Assembly (NCBI GenBank): GCA_021613375.1
Contig: CM038702.1
Location: 29,839,349-29,903,348 of the forward strand
From: Megaleporinus macrocephalus
Taxonomy: Eukaryota; Chordata; Actinopteri; Characiformes; Anostomidae
DNA: 64,000 bases
Direction: 5' to 3'
In this document: piece by piece, positions 1 to 12,801 of the stretch
Position numbering within the stretch: position 1 is the first letter of the stretch
Layout of the letters: the number at the start of each line of letters is the position of its first letter
Program-made: the position numbers and the translations under genes
The notes under the pieces: model-generated
The model's input: only the letters and a program-made list of their open reading frames with translations
What the model was told of the DNA's origin: nothing
The model's database searches: none

Positions 1-1009
1 TCAGCAAGGCTCTAATGCACACTAATATGTGGTGTGCTGCTTTAAACAATGTGAAGGAGGTCATTGATGCCTCTGACAAGCTCTGTTTCAGTGCAATGAA
101 AAGAGTCTGAAAGCTTGACAACTTGCTCTAGAACTTTGCTCAGGAAAAGATTAGTTTCAAGCAAGCTAGTATCAAGGACAGCTTGGGATGACAGCAGTTT
201 TTAGAAACTTGGAAACTGAAGCTGAAGATTTAAGATTTAATTACTTACATTTGCATGCAGATTATGGAAAAATATTTTTACGGCATATATATCTGCCAAA
301 ATCTTAATGTGATGTTTTTTCAATGATTTGATTAAAAACCAGTAACTTTGTTAGCAAGCTAAGCTTATTATAAAGTATAAACTACTGCAGACCTGTGTAT
401 AACATTACAGTTGTCTGGTCAATTTAATATACTGCAAGGGTTGCAAATAGTTATTTTGTTCATATGCAGCCTTACTCAACACAGGTCTCTTATCCAATAT
501 TCCTCTGCAATTGAAATTGCAGTTAGTTGCTTTTAAACTGATGACACTTGGCCCAAGGTCTGCACAATGTTGATGTCACCAAAGTGCTGACTTAAAGGAA
601 GACTGCAAGGCATAGGGCACTATTTGGGACAGAGCCTTAGCTCATCAATGACTTTCTCTTCTCTTCCTTGCATCTGTTTTTGATAGCTGAAGGGCACAGC
701 CACCTTGATATCTCAGTCAGTTCCTGTCTTTTATCATAATGTAAACATGCTAAGCTGAGACTGAACAGCAAGAGTTTTTTTCTTGTGATCTTTTTATTCC
801 TGTGTTCTTTTCTTTCTTATGACACAGTATGGCCAGACTAGTCCATGAACACAGACACAATCAACAAACCAATTAACCAAATTTTGCTGACAACTGCAAT
901 TAATTAAGCAACACAAAGACATACCTAGGCTTGATTATACCTAGGTCCTGTTGGATCACTTATAGAATATATAGAACCTGTCCAGTAGACTGAAAGGTCT
1001 CAGCACACA

Positions 1010-1335
1010 ACATGCTATGCTGCTATCAAAAGTCATTCTGGAAGAGACGAGAAAAAAAGTTAGTCAAATATGTCTGGAAAAGGTTCCAAAGTCATCTCTA
1101 AGGCTCTGGGACTCCAGCGAACCACAAGAACATAATCTTCAAATGATGAAAACTTGGAACAATTGGCTCTTCCAAGAAATGGTGGCCTACCATTATAGAT
1201 CCAAGAGCAACAAATCATCTAGGAAGTGACAAAAGAACCCAAATATCGAAGGACCTGCAGGCCTTGGTTGAGTCAGATAAGGTCAACTTTTATGATTCCA
1301 TCATTAGAAAGATACCAAGCGAAAACGATAACAGT
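1010..1335 (+). mobile_element. Tc1-like transposase relic, N-terminal (DNA-binding) part
   Basis: Frames on the plus strand give EETRKKVSQICLEKVPKSS and then, in a shifted frame, pieces equivalent to the KALGLQRTT helix-turn-helix, the KWRKLGT linker and the VTKEPR block of Tc1 transposases. Multiple indels and stops break it. No terminal repeat is visible at the left. Confidence 0.65.
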
Positions 1336-2039
1336 AAAAGAATCCAAAACAACCAATAACCAGTAGGAACATAAGGGCTTTTGCTGTTTCAGGGTCTGGG
1401 CCACTTGCCATAATTGGCACAACCAACTATTAAGCCTAGGGGGTGATTACTATTTGAAAACCTTGTTTTGTGTTCTCTTTGTCTTGTATTGATTTTTTTG
1501 TGAGGATCTAAAACTATTCTGTGTAACAAAAGTTAAGGAATCTTTCACTGCACTGTTTCATATTACACATTTTTGTAAGTTAGACTTTCACTGCATTTTA
1601 CAGAAATCAAGGATGGCGCCTGAACACAATACAGCTGGCTTTATTGGCTTCTAAACATGCATGCACAAAAAACAGCTAAGTAACCGAATAGCCACTAAAT
1701 AGTTCTAGGAATGCAATGATTGCCAGTGGCCTTTACACCCAGAGCACATTACAAATCCCAGAATGCCTCACTTTGTGGTCTGGGCCTGCTGCCACATGAG
1801 GCACCCTCATTACCCCTAGGTCAAACACACTCACTCATCTAAATTAGAGTTTGCGGGCTTTTTAAATGGTACTGTATAGTGTTTTTTATTCATCTTCTAG
1901 TTATTGCTTTACTGAGGCTATAAAATGTTCTGAAGCTCTTAAAACATTGTCACTGGCTAAGCACATATGCTATTTCTGGATATTACATCTAATATGGATT
2001 AAATCTGTTTAATAAAATATTCAATCATTGTACAGGCTA

Positions 2040-2391
2040 AAGTTTTATAAGGTTCCCCACCTAAGGTTTAGACAAGGGCTGTTCAAGCAAGGCATTCCAG
2101 AAACAGTGAACAGAACTAAAATACATTAGGAGGGAGGAATGGGCCAAAATATCTCATTAACCTTGTGCAAACTTATTTGCAGCTAGGAAACAGTTAATGG
2201 ATGTGATTGCTGCTAAAGGGGGATCAACCAGTGTAATTCAAGGGTTTACTTCATATAAACTGCATTGTGTATGTTACTTAATGTGCCCAATAAAAGACAT
2301 GTCAATTACGCGTGTTGCATGTTATTAGTAATCAATGTAGAAATCCAAATGGTAATTCCAAAGGGTTCACTTACTTTTTCTTGCAAATGTA
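2040..2391 (+). mobile_element. 3' end of a Tc1-like transposon
   Basis: It contains the DNA for a degraded transposase C-terminus (VIAAKGGSTS type) followed by a terminal repeat ending GGGTTCACTTACTTTTTC at about 2364-2381. The same end, inverted, occurs in the better copy at 54.86-55.93 kb. The 5' part of this copy is missing or is represented by unrelated DNA. Confidence 0.65.
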
Positions 2392-3939
2392 ATTCATTTA
2401 CATGACCATTTTTCAACCTTGTTTTGTCGCCCAAGCATTCCAAAAGCATCTTGGTATTAAGTGTTCAATGTGATGCTTGTTTAATAATCTTTTTGTGCTG
2501 AGATACTATCAGTACATAAACACTGGCTTCCAGGCCCTCAAGACATCCAGGCCCTGAGGTAGAAAAGCGGCCCCAAACCCTACAGAATACTAGCTCCTTT
2601 AGCTGTGGTCCCTCTTAAGCCTTTATTTAAAGAAACACCATTCTCACTTACATAAATTTGAGCAAAGGTAAGGCTGGCTGCAAGGTTGCAAGTTTTATGG
2701 GCCACAAAGATGCCAGAACTGAGTAGAGCAACCATATAGCACGCCTTACACCCAAGCCTTCCATATACGCACCAACAGTTCTCCTGTTCTCAGCAAAAAA
2801 TAAAGCATTTATCCTGAATCGGCTTGTTAGCACAACAGTTGGGGGCTGCAGTTCTGCAGGATTTAGTGGTGCTCATTTAAGAGGCTTTTGCTCTAACACC
2901 ACTAATTAGCGAGGGTATTGCGCGAGCAGAAGTGTGTCAACAAATACATGGCGCCCAATGTGACCAACCCTTGTTCATTCACACAAAGCTGAGAAAATCA
3001 TGGTTCATGAGACCAATTACACATTTGTTAAACCTGCTTAGCAAATCTGAAGCTGTTTCTACTTGAATACATAATTTATGCACATGAGAACAACTACATA
3101 CACACAGTCTTCTTTCTGGTCGAAAAAAAGGTCAGCTACTTATACACACCCCCACTCATACATCTGCTCTCCCTTCAGCCAATTATTTTAAATCCCAGTC
3201 TTTAGGACAAAGAACACAGACAGCAACATGCATATACAAAGACACACATACTCACAAAGAATCCGGCACAAAAAGACATCCTAGAGCAACAGTGCCATCG
3301 AGTGGTGAAGATTTTTCTGTGTCACGCATCCAGACAGACAAACGTGTCCATACGCACGTGCGCACTCTCTTAACTCACAACATGAACGGAACTGTTATTA
3401 AATGTTCAAGCTGTGTACTTGTGTAAAAATATGTACAAGTGCAAAGGTGAAATACAAAATCGTATCAAAGGCAGACTGTCAAAGCATTAAATATGCACAT
3501 TTGAGTAATTATAGCACAACTACATTCCTTTTTACAAGGGCATGAATGACTTTTGATTGATTACAGTGATCATGTGTTAACAAATTACATTACAAAATTC
3601 CTATAATCATTATTTATACTGATCAACAAGTTGTGTCTAATGTACCCGTTTATCCTGTATCCTGTGTATCCAGTCTGGCATAGACTGAGCTTTAAGTGCT
3701 TTATCCAATCTGGCTACAGCACGATAAACAACAGTGATTATTTGGCTTCTCTTCCTTGGCAAAAGATCTTTAAAAAAAGGCATTTGGGGAGCTACATTTC
3801 TGATACACATTTGGGCTTGATTAGAATGGTGTTAGATATTTGGCAAGTTGGCTTTGTTTCTGAGCAGCCCCAGAAGTGTCAGTCCAAAAGCCAATGGTAA
3901 AAAAATACTTTCCCTATAGGTCTTTTAAGTATCTTCACA

Positions 3940-5689
3940 TTTAGTGTTCATAAAAGCCCTTTATTTGATGGTCTATTTTGATCTGTGTTAGCTGTGTTAG
4001 GGTCATTTGATCATAGAGGTCCCTCAAATTCACACCACGAGGTAAGGAGTGCCTTTACATCAAGGACAGAGTACCCTAGTAACAAAGACCTGCCTGAACA
4101 CCATCTGTTTTACCAGTCAGTGCCTATAGTTAAGATAGGTACTGTTGGCTGCCTGAAATCAGGTAACTGACAAGAGGTGTTAGATATCTGAGACCCGTGG
4201 CTCCTCTTCAGTACTGAGAAAAGCTGGGCTTGTGTCCGTGGTGCCATATGACAGGGGAGGGCTGACCCGGCTGGAGGGAGGGTCATGGTTTAAAACCTTA
4301 GGAAGGTACACCTGTAAAAAAGAAACTCTATTAATAAGTGCTTTTTCACTTTCACTAGATGAATGTTTAAGTGAGTATGTTTATGGCTTGGGTAACAAGG
4401 ATGTCTGGTTATTAAATAATGGTTTCTGGTTTGTTGTGTGATGGCTCCATCACTTGTCTGTCAGCAGCGACTATCCATTATGAGGTGCGATAAAAATTTT
4501 ATCATCTTTCTTCCAGATGACACTGTTTATAGTGATTTAAAGGTTATGATGTTGTCAATACAGTACATTGTTATGGCAATGATAATAGACAAAGTATTTG
4601 TGTATCTAGTTGATCAAATTGTGAAAAACAAATTAAAGAACTGTGGGGCTAATGGTGGGTAGTAACTTTAGCTACTTACTTTTTTATTTTTATAAATAAT
4701 AATTCTTCTTCATAAACCACAATACATTTTATACAAAGGTAATGTGATGTGTAAAATCTCAAAAAGGAATTAAATGAAAATATCACTAGTAGTGGAAAAA
4801 GCATTTTTATTTTTAAGTATACTAAACATCAGTACATTACTTTGACTCAGTCAGTTCACTTGTAACTTACAGAGGTTGAGGAATTTTCTGAAGCTCCATC
4901 AGAGTCTTCACCTTCTTCTTCAACCTACACACCACACACACACACACACACACACATTACCAGAAAAAGTTAACTGGCTTAGAATAAATGTTTTTATGGA
5001 ACACCAAACAATAAATAAGTAACTTACCTGTTTAATTTAAAACTAATAAAAATGTAACAAAAACGAATTACTCGATCGCCCAAGTAAACACGTATATTTG
5101 AAAATCTTAATGTCCACGTTTTATATCCACATAAATTAAGCTGTTCCTGTCCCCAACAGTAACTTAACCTAAAAATTATATACAATATACAAGACATAAC
5201 CTTCCACACAGCTAAAGCTGAGTGATATGGCAAAATATAATCAATCACAAAAGACATTTTAATCATACACTATATGTATAATGACATTCTGACACACAGA
5301 CACAATGCACTAGTAATGCTACTTTAAAAAGTACAATATTTATGTCAGTGTTTCACACACTGTGGCACTAAATCCATTTAAAAGGAAGTAATTATGTTTT
5401 TTTGTAATGAAACATGAAGTTGTTCGGTGCAAATGACATCCACAATATGCTGAGAAAAGCATATTATTTATTGTGATTTAACTTAATAGCAATAAAATAT
5501 CATCACACTACCCAACTTTGCAAACAACACACACAGAACTGCATTAGGATAATTAGCTTACATTGTAGTTGTGGGGACTGAGGTACTTGAAGTGGCCGAA
5601 GCAGGTGTAACTAATGCCAATAAAAATGGTCACACACAGAACCACCAATGTAAAGAGCGAGGTTTCAGTCTTGAATCCTGAAAAACAAC

Positions 5690-5733
<44 letters not shown>

Positions 5734-8700
5734 AACTTGTATTACTATTGAGGCTATTAGTATTGTGATTATTAATAGCTTAGCATTAGTCAATCATTTG
5801 ATGAATGCATTTTACCCGTCCTCAAGACAGAGAAGAAGTATAGCCAAAACAGGCAGATGATTGGTGCAGCAAGTGTTTGATTGACAGCTCCCAGGTGTAC
5901 ACGACGGTCAAGGCAGGCAGGCAAATAAGCAAAATACAGATTATGTTTGTCCACCAGGTGTTTTAAGATCATATACAGAAACCCTGCACACACACAAATT
6001 ATTAAACATTACAATATGTTTATATACAATACAATATATACAATCTGACATACCTTCAACAGAGCTGTTATCACTTTATTTTCATCTATTAGCTAAATAA
6101 TTGAGGGATATAAAACTGTGTTATGATAAACACATGAGCTTTTTCTGCAACTGAATCAACTGTCTTGATGTCTTGCTGCCTGTGCTGTTTGCTTAGAAGG
6201 CAGCATTACCCACTGTGTTAGGGATCGTGTCTTCTGCTCTATTTCCCTAACCAAATTAGCACTAACACAGAGTACTGTAAGATCTGTAAGGTGGCGAAGG
6301 ATACATCTATTCAGACAGGGCTGGGTGCCTTGCTGTCTAAGTATACTGTATAAGTAGCAAGAATTCATGGTGTTCCACACACCTATGAGCCTATATGACC
6401 TTCTTACTTACATTAAGTTACTGTAAACACAAATATATGGCACTGGTGTCACTGTTTCATAAATACTATAAAGAATAGAATATAAAGAATATAAAGAGCT
6501 GTTAATGACACTATTTCTATTTCTGTCCACCAATCATATATTCTTTATAAAGTGAAGATAAACTTGTTGACCTGTCAGCTCACTTATATTAACCTTGTCT
6601 ACCTCATGTAAACCCAGACTTAGATAGCTAACAAGCACTTGAGTAAAACCCAACAGCCAGCCATACTGACCATAATTTACCACAAATATGATAGGTGTGT
6701 TTTCGTTCTTTGTAACTATGTACTGTTTCAATCTGTATAGTGATTATACATTTCATGTTATGTTAGGGCATATTAGACCAGTAGGAGCACCTCCTCCAAG
6801 TCATGCACTTCTATTACAGTACATTGTGAATGAGAACATAAACATAAATGAAGCCACCTAAAAAAACTATCCTCACGATGGCCATGAGTTTTACCTAATG
6901 GAATTTGTTCATTGTTTTTTGTAAATGTATTCACATTCTAAATTTGATGCTTGTAACATCTATTGATCCAGTCCAAGCATAAAATGTCCACCACTGCTCT
7001 ATTTTGACCTTAATAAGACACACATTCTTAGTGGACTTCAGACAAGTCAGCCTAGCACCCACATTTTTGATTATGTTTTTTTTTTTATGTTTCGTGGCAC
7101 TGTTTTATTGAAGCAAGTGTGGAGGACTCCGTCCCTGTTTTAATGATGTTAATGGTGCATTCACAGATGTGCAGGTTACCTACTAATTTCACCTCCTCAT
7201 ACCATGAATACCATGACAGACCCTGGCTTTACGATAGTAACAGTTTGGATCCCTGTTTTAGTTTTTCCATATACAGTCTGAAAGTTTGACTCACTCACTC
7301 ACTCAGTCCATTTGAGAGAAGCTTGAGTCTAGAGAATTTGGCAGTGTTCTGAACACTGTTCATATACTACTTTCTCTGTGTGTAATACAGCAAAGGATGA
7401 TATTTATTGACAAGATTTTTACTCGAGCCCATACGTTGATATCCATCCCCAAAACATTAAGTTTTTTTATGCAGTTCCATCTGAAGGCTCAAAAGTCACA
7501 GGCATTCATTCTTGGTTTGGTACATTTGGTGCTTCTGTTAGAAACTTGTTTGGGACATATTGCAGCCATTAATTTCAGAATTAATGTTTATTTACAAAAA
7601 AACTATTCAAATGACAAGATAAAACATAGATTTATAGAACAAAGTCGATTCTAAATATAGAACAAAGTCGTTTTATAAATTTTATCTATTGTCCTTACTT
7701 TTTTGGCATTGGGTTTGTTTGTAAAAAAGTTAGTGTAGTTCTCTTACCAAACGGTGTTATAACTGGACAGGTGATGCTGTAGGCCATTATAACCGTGAAG
7801 ACACACAGAGTCCATCCATACATTGCTCCATATTCAAACTCATATGCCTGATTCTTCACACCACACACAAACACACACACACATATATATTAGTTACAAT
7901 ATTCATATAACACTTGAAAAAAGTGACCCAAGTAAACACAAAATACTGTTAAATGATCATTAATTTACTGAAGGAAAAATGCTGTTCAGTCCTGTAATTG
8001 TCCCCTTACGTACTAAATCAACAAGTGAACCAAATTCAACTGACTACTGAGTTCAATTTCAGGCCATACCCAGGCATAATTACTGCCAGACCTGTGGAAT
8101 CTAAATATAACTAAATATAACTAATCTAATATAACCTGTCTGGCAATGTGAAGCAGACTAGAAGGTCCCAAAAAGCAGCACATGATGCCACATTCTAAAG
8201 ATACAAATTAATTTGAGTCCACCCATCTGGAATAGGTTAAAAAGCCATTGCTAAAGCCCTGTGACTCTAGTGGACCGCAGTGAGATCCATAATTCACACT
8301 TGTCTTGTATTTACCAAAAAACATCTAGATGACCCCAGAGATTTTTGGGATAATACTCTGTGGAGGTGGAAGTTTTTAACAAACATGGGTCCCATAACAA
8401 TTTCTGCTCTTTATCAGAAATTCCTGAAGGAAAATGTATGCCTATTAGTTTTGACCTAAAGCTCCCACTTACTTGGGTTGTGCAGCAGGACAAATACCTT
8501 TTTTACAGCACTGTTTAACTAAGAAGCAGCATGTAAGCATTATGGCCCAGCTTATTATAATCATCATAATTATAATCATAAAAAAAATGCCTAGATTATT
8601 GCCTAGATGACATTACACCTGTGTGGATATTGGATACAGATTTATTTTTCACAGCACAAAAAATGAATGGTTTCTTTTTAAGGCTCTTTATGATTTTATG

Positions 8701-11700
8701 ACTACTACATACTTACCTATCAGACAGTAGCCTACGCTAGGAACTACCATAGTTCAGCTTTGAATCTGGGCAGGCTTGACTTTCAACTGGGCATTTCTAG
8801 GCCCCTCTCAGTCCCACCTACATAGTTACACTCCTGATGGGCCAAATCAAGTCCACGGCAGTCCTTGAGGAGTCTTATAATTCCGATATTCTTATTATCA
8901 CGTATGTGTCCAGTTATTAAAAATTAAACAAAATGAAAAGTAATGACAGATCTTTTCATTTAAATGAAGGAATTTCAATTATATTGAGTTGAATTCACCA
9001 AATCAAATATCTTGGCTGGGGCCAAAGGTCAAGGATCACCGACTTGCCTGTTTGACATATTTCCTCTCTGCAGCTGAGCGCGCAAGTGCCATGCGCACAG
9101 TGTAGAGCAGTAACCCTGGTAGCCGAAGTAACTCCATCCCAGAACCCACCAACGCGGCCGCAATCACGTAGTTCACAAAGAAAGCCCCTTGATCTGGCAA
9201 AAACACACACCTGAGGAAAATGACAATACCATCAATCATTATTATCATTCTACTGTCAAAACTGTTAAATCTTTTAGTTTAATGCTTAATGCTTAATCTA
9301 AATAAACCAAACTAAGTTAAGTAAAACCAAGGGAGAGAACAAAGCAATAATAGAATAAGGGGTGGTGCTGTGAATAAATACCAAAGACAACCAAACTCTA
9401 CTTACTCAAACCTCAGCTTCCGATCTGATTGCTTGTCAAAGAGCCAGCGAAAAAATACATCCAGACTGTCGAGGGAGAGGCAAAATGTTTTCAATTAGCC
9501 CAGACATGTTTGGTATCTAATGTGTGCTTCTTTAGTTAATATAACTAACAAGTAATGGAAGAATACAGCCTTTAGGTTAGCACTGGGAAAACTGAATGCA
9601 TAAATTATCATACACCTTAACGTTACTGACATGTCGTACTGTATGATGTAATGTTATCTACAACAAAGTATACTGCATAGCTAAAAACAGTAGCAGCAGC
9701 CATGGGTTACACACTTAGAGAACTTCAGGCCATATATAACAGGGAGTGCCAAATGTTGTGACAAAGATTTATTGTTACAGTCAGCACTCTTAGAGAGGTT
9801 CTATATGCTAGCTGAACGTTTATGATACATTTGAGATCAGGGAGTAGAATGTGATGTAATCAAAACTCAGAAGATGCATTTGAGGAAGACAAAAAATATT
9901 TTATCCAAAGATTATGTATTTCACATTGTATTATATGATAAATTAGCTTACAATGACCTAACAAGGCAAAATGGTTCATGAAAAGGAAAAAGAAAAAAAG
10001 ATGAAAACTGACCTAGTGAGGCCCAGTGATGGCAGAATAAGCACCATGAAAATCAGGAAGATGTAGAGTTTATACATCATACTTATATTCTCGCTTGACC
10101 TAAGGATAAGATATTCAAGGTCAATGCTGTGTATGTCTGTATTTGTATGTGTGCAGTCATGTGCAAGTGTACCTGGTCCAGTGGGCCTCCAGCAGAGTAG
10201 AATAGTAGACTATAGTAGGCAACAGTGCAGTGAAGGACCACAGCAGCAGGGTTGGAAAGAACTGACTGATAATAGCACTCTGGATCAGAAACACAAGACA
10301 ACACATGTTCATAGAGCACAATACAAACAATAGCTTAATCAATGGCTATCAGTGGAAACAGCATGCTTTTTTGGATATTGTTGGAAAAAAATAAATCATA
10401 TCTATTTCTGTCTGAAATCTGTTCTGAAATAGCACAGTCTAAACATGATAGCCTACTTTCAGAATTTAATCTTAGGCAAAGTGCGGCTCATTTTAAGGCT
10501 TAAAGTTTTAAATTTAAATTTAGTGCACATACATTTAGGTAATAGATGGGCTTTGTCACATTAAACTTGTCCATGCTGGAAATGATTATCGAGGGAGTTG
10601 TGAGGAAGAAGAGAAGGATGAAGAGCAATACATTGAGCAGAAGACACCGAGACCACCAACACAGCCCCTGGACCGACAGATTCTCCCTGAGACAGACAAC
10701 AACTGTGTCATATTACTGAAAACCCAAACAAAAAGGCATTTCAATCAGGATTCCTTAAAGCTGCACTATGTAACATTGTTGTTAGAAAAAAGGAGCATTA
10801 CGTAGTTAATCAAAAAAATCACACTAAAATATTGTGTACATTTTGCTGCAAGCCAATCTGTACAGACTAAAATAAGAATAAAAAATTCAGTGCTGTCAGG
10901 TCAAATTTTGTGAAAACTCTTTAAAGGGCTCTGCTAGGAGAAGGGGTGAGAAAAACAAATGTCAGTTTGTTCCAAAATGTTCTTCTGCACTTGTAATAAC
11001 ATGTATTTACACATTTCCAACAGAGAGAGCTCTAAATCTTACACAGCGCTGCTTAAAAAATGATAAAAATGCATGACCTACCATACAATGTTACTTGGAT
11101 GGGTGGCATAGCTCACCGTCCACTTTTTCACTTTTAGCTGTTCACTTGTGGAAGAAGGCTGAGGCTCTCTGCCACAGCCACATGGCGTTCCTCGGACCAC
11201 ATGTTCTCCACTCATTTCTCCAGACCCAGATCCACATTCAAGCGCATTGAAGTCCTTCAGTATGCTGAGATAAGAAAACACTTAATCAAATAGATTTCCA
11301 CTCCAGTTTCACAGATGGTGTATTAATATATCCACTCTCCAAAAGCCCATAGCACAAATTAATAATTTCATCAAGTATTTGCTCAAAAATGTTAAGCTCT
11401 CTGCTTATGGAGCGGTCAGAGAACATATCTAATAATCTGTCTCAACGTTTTGCAGCAGTCAAATCAACTATTGTAGTATGTTTTCATCTTTTGTTGGTTT
11501 TCAGAATACCACTTCATATTTGTCACAAATTAATTACTGTAAATAGTCAGCAGCAGAATAGCAGTGACAGCAAAGTAATATTCTACTTTAACAGAGAGTG
11601 TGAGCCAGGTGGAAAAGAATCATGGCCCAAAATGTCTGAGAATCACTTGTTAAGACATCTGCTCCTACAGCATTTCTTCTAAAATCAAGTGTATTAATAG

Positions 11701-12761
11701 GAAACTTGTTTTTGTTTGCTGCAGTGACAGCAACAGCCTATTCTCTTCTGAAAAGGATTTGATTGCATTCAGGTACAATATAATAAATGAGGTCAGGTAC
11801 TTTGATTGTTAGTTCTGAATGACAGACATCACTTTACCACATCCTAATGAACGCAGCTCCAGAAAGCAGTACTGGGAGGGGAAACCAGTACTGGGAGGGG
11901 ATTTATGCCTCTTTGCAGACAACTGTCATTACACATAGTAAGCTAAGGCCAATGTGCAGCTATTCCAGAGTGTTTCAATCTATTAGCAGTGCTATCCAAC
12001 CATACAAGCTATGTGTGCACAACTAAACATGTGTCAGCAAAGGGTAGATCTTTAAATAGATGAATTAGTGTTCGGATACATTTGGTCAAACAGACACATA
12101 ACAAACCCAAAGGGGTCAGAGGCCATGCAGCCCTGTTTAGAACCTTAATATTTTGCTCTACGGTGTAGGCACTGTTGTGCCCCAAATATAATATGTTCGG
12201 CCTTAAAAAAAAATTACGTTTATTTTGGCATCGTGCCTACAAGAAGTTTTTTTTATTACTGGTCCTTTCAACACCTACCTGATTTACTGCATGCTTCAAA
12301 TAAATTAAATGGATATGATGGTAAACAGGGACACAACATTTGTAAATCATATGTAAGAATGAGCACCTGAAGCTAATCCATTAATTAAGCTCAAATGACT
12401 GCTCATTTCAACATTGAGCTACAGTTCAATAAATCAGTTGTGGAGCAGTTGCATGTCAGTCGGGATGCTTAAACTGATGAATAAAAGCCTTTGTGTGTAA
12501 AAGTCAAGTTACTCAGATCCACTACGATGAGAGCTTTGTATTTACTAGTGTAAACAGCTTTTCAAATATAATCTAAATATGCTTAGCATGGCAAAGACTG
12601 TGATGAATACTCACTATGCTGCCATGGATGCAGTTTGGAATGTGACAAAGGCCATTCCCAGTGCACGCGGCACAGTTGTCTTTTCATGGTTCTTTAAGGC
12701 CTCATCGAGTTTAGTAACCTGAGAAGTGTAGTATTCTATGGCATCTACCTGTACATACCCA

Positions 12762-12801
<40 letters not shown>

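Larger units (their letters stand above)
1..3940. other. Intergenic DNA downstream of tmem63a, with Tc1 relics
   Basis: No exon-like reading frame with homology is visible. Contents are two Tc1-like fragments (listed separately) and AT-rich unique sequence. A short stretch near 615-645 resembles a widespread fish repeat end but is too short to name. Confidence 0.5.
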
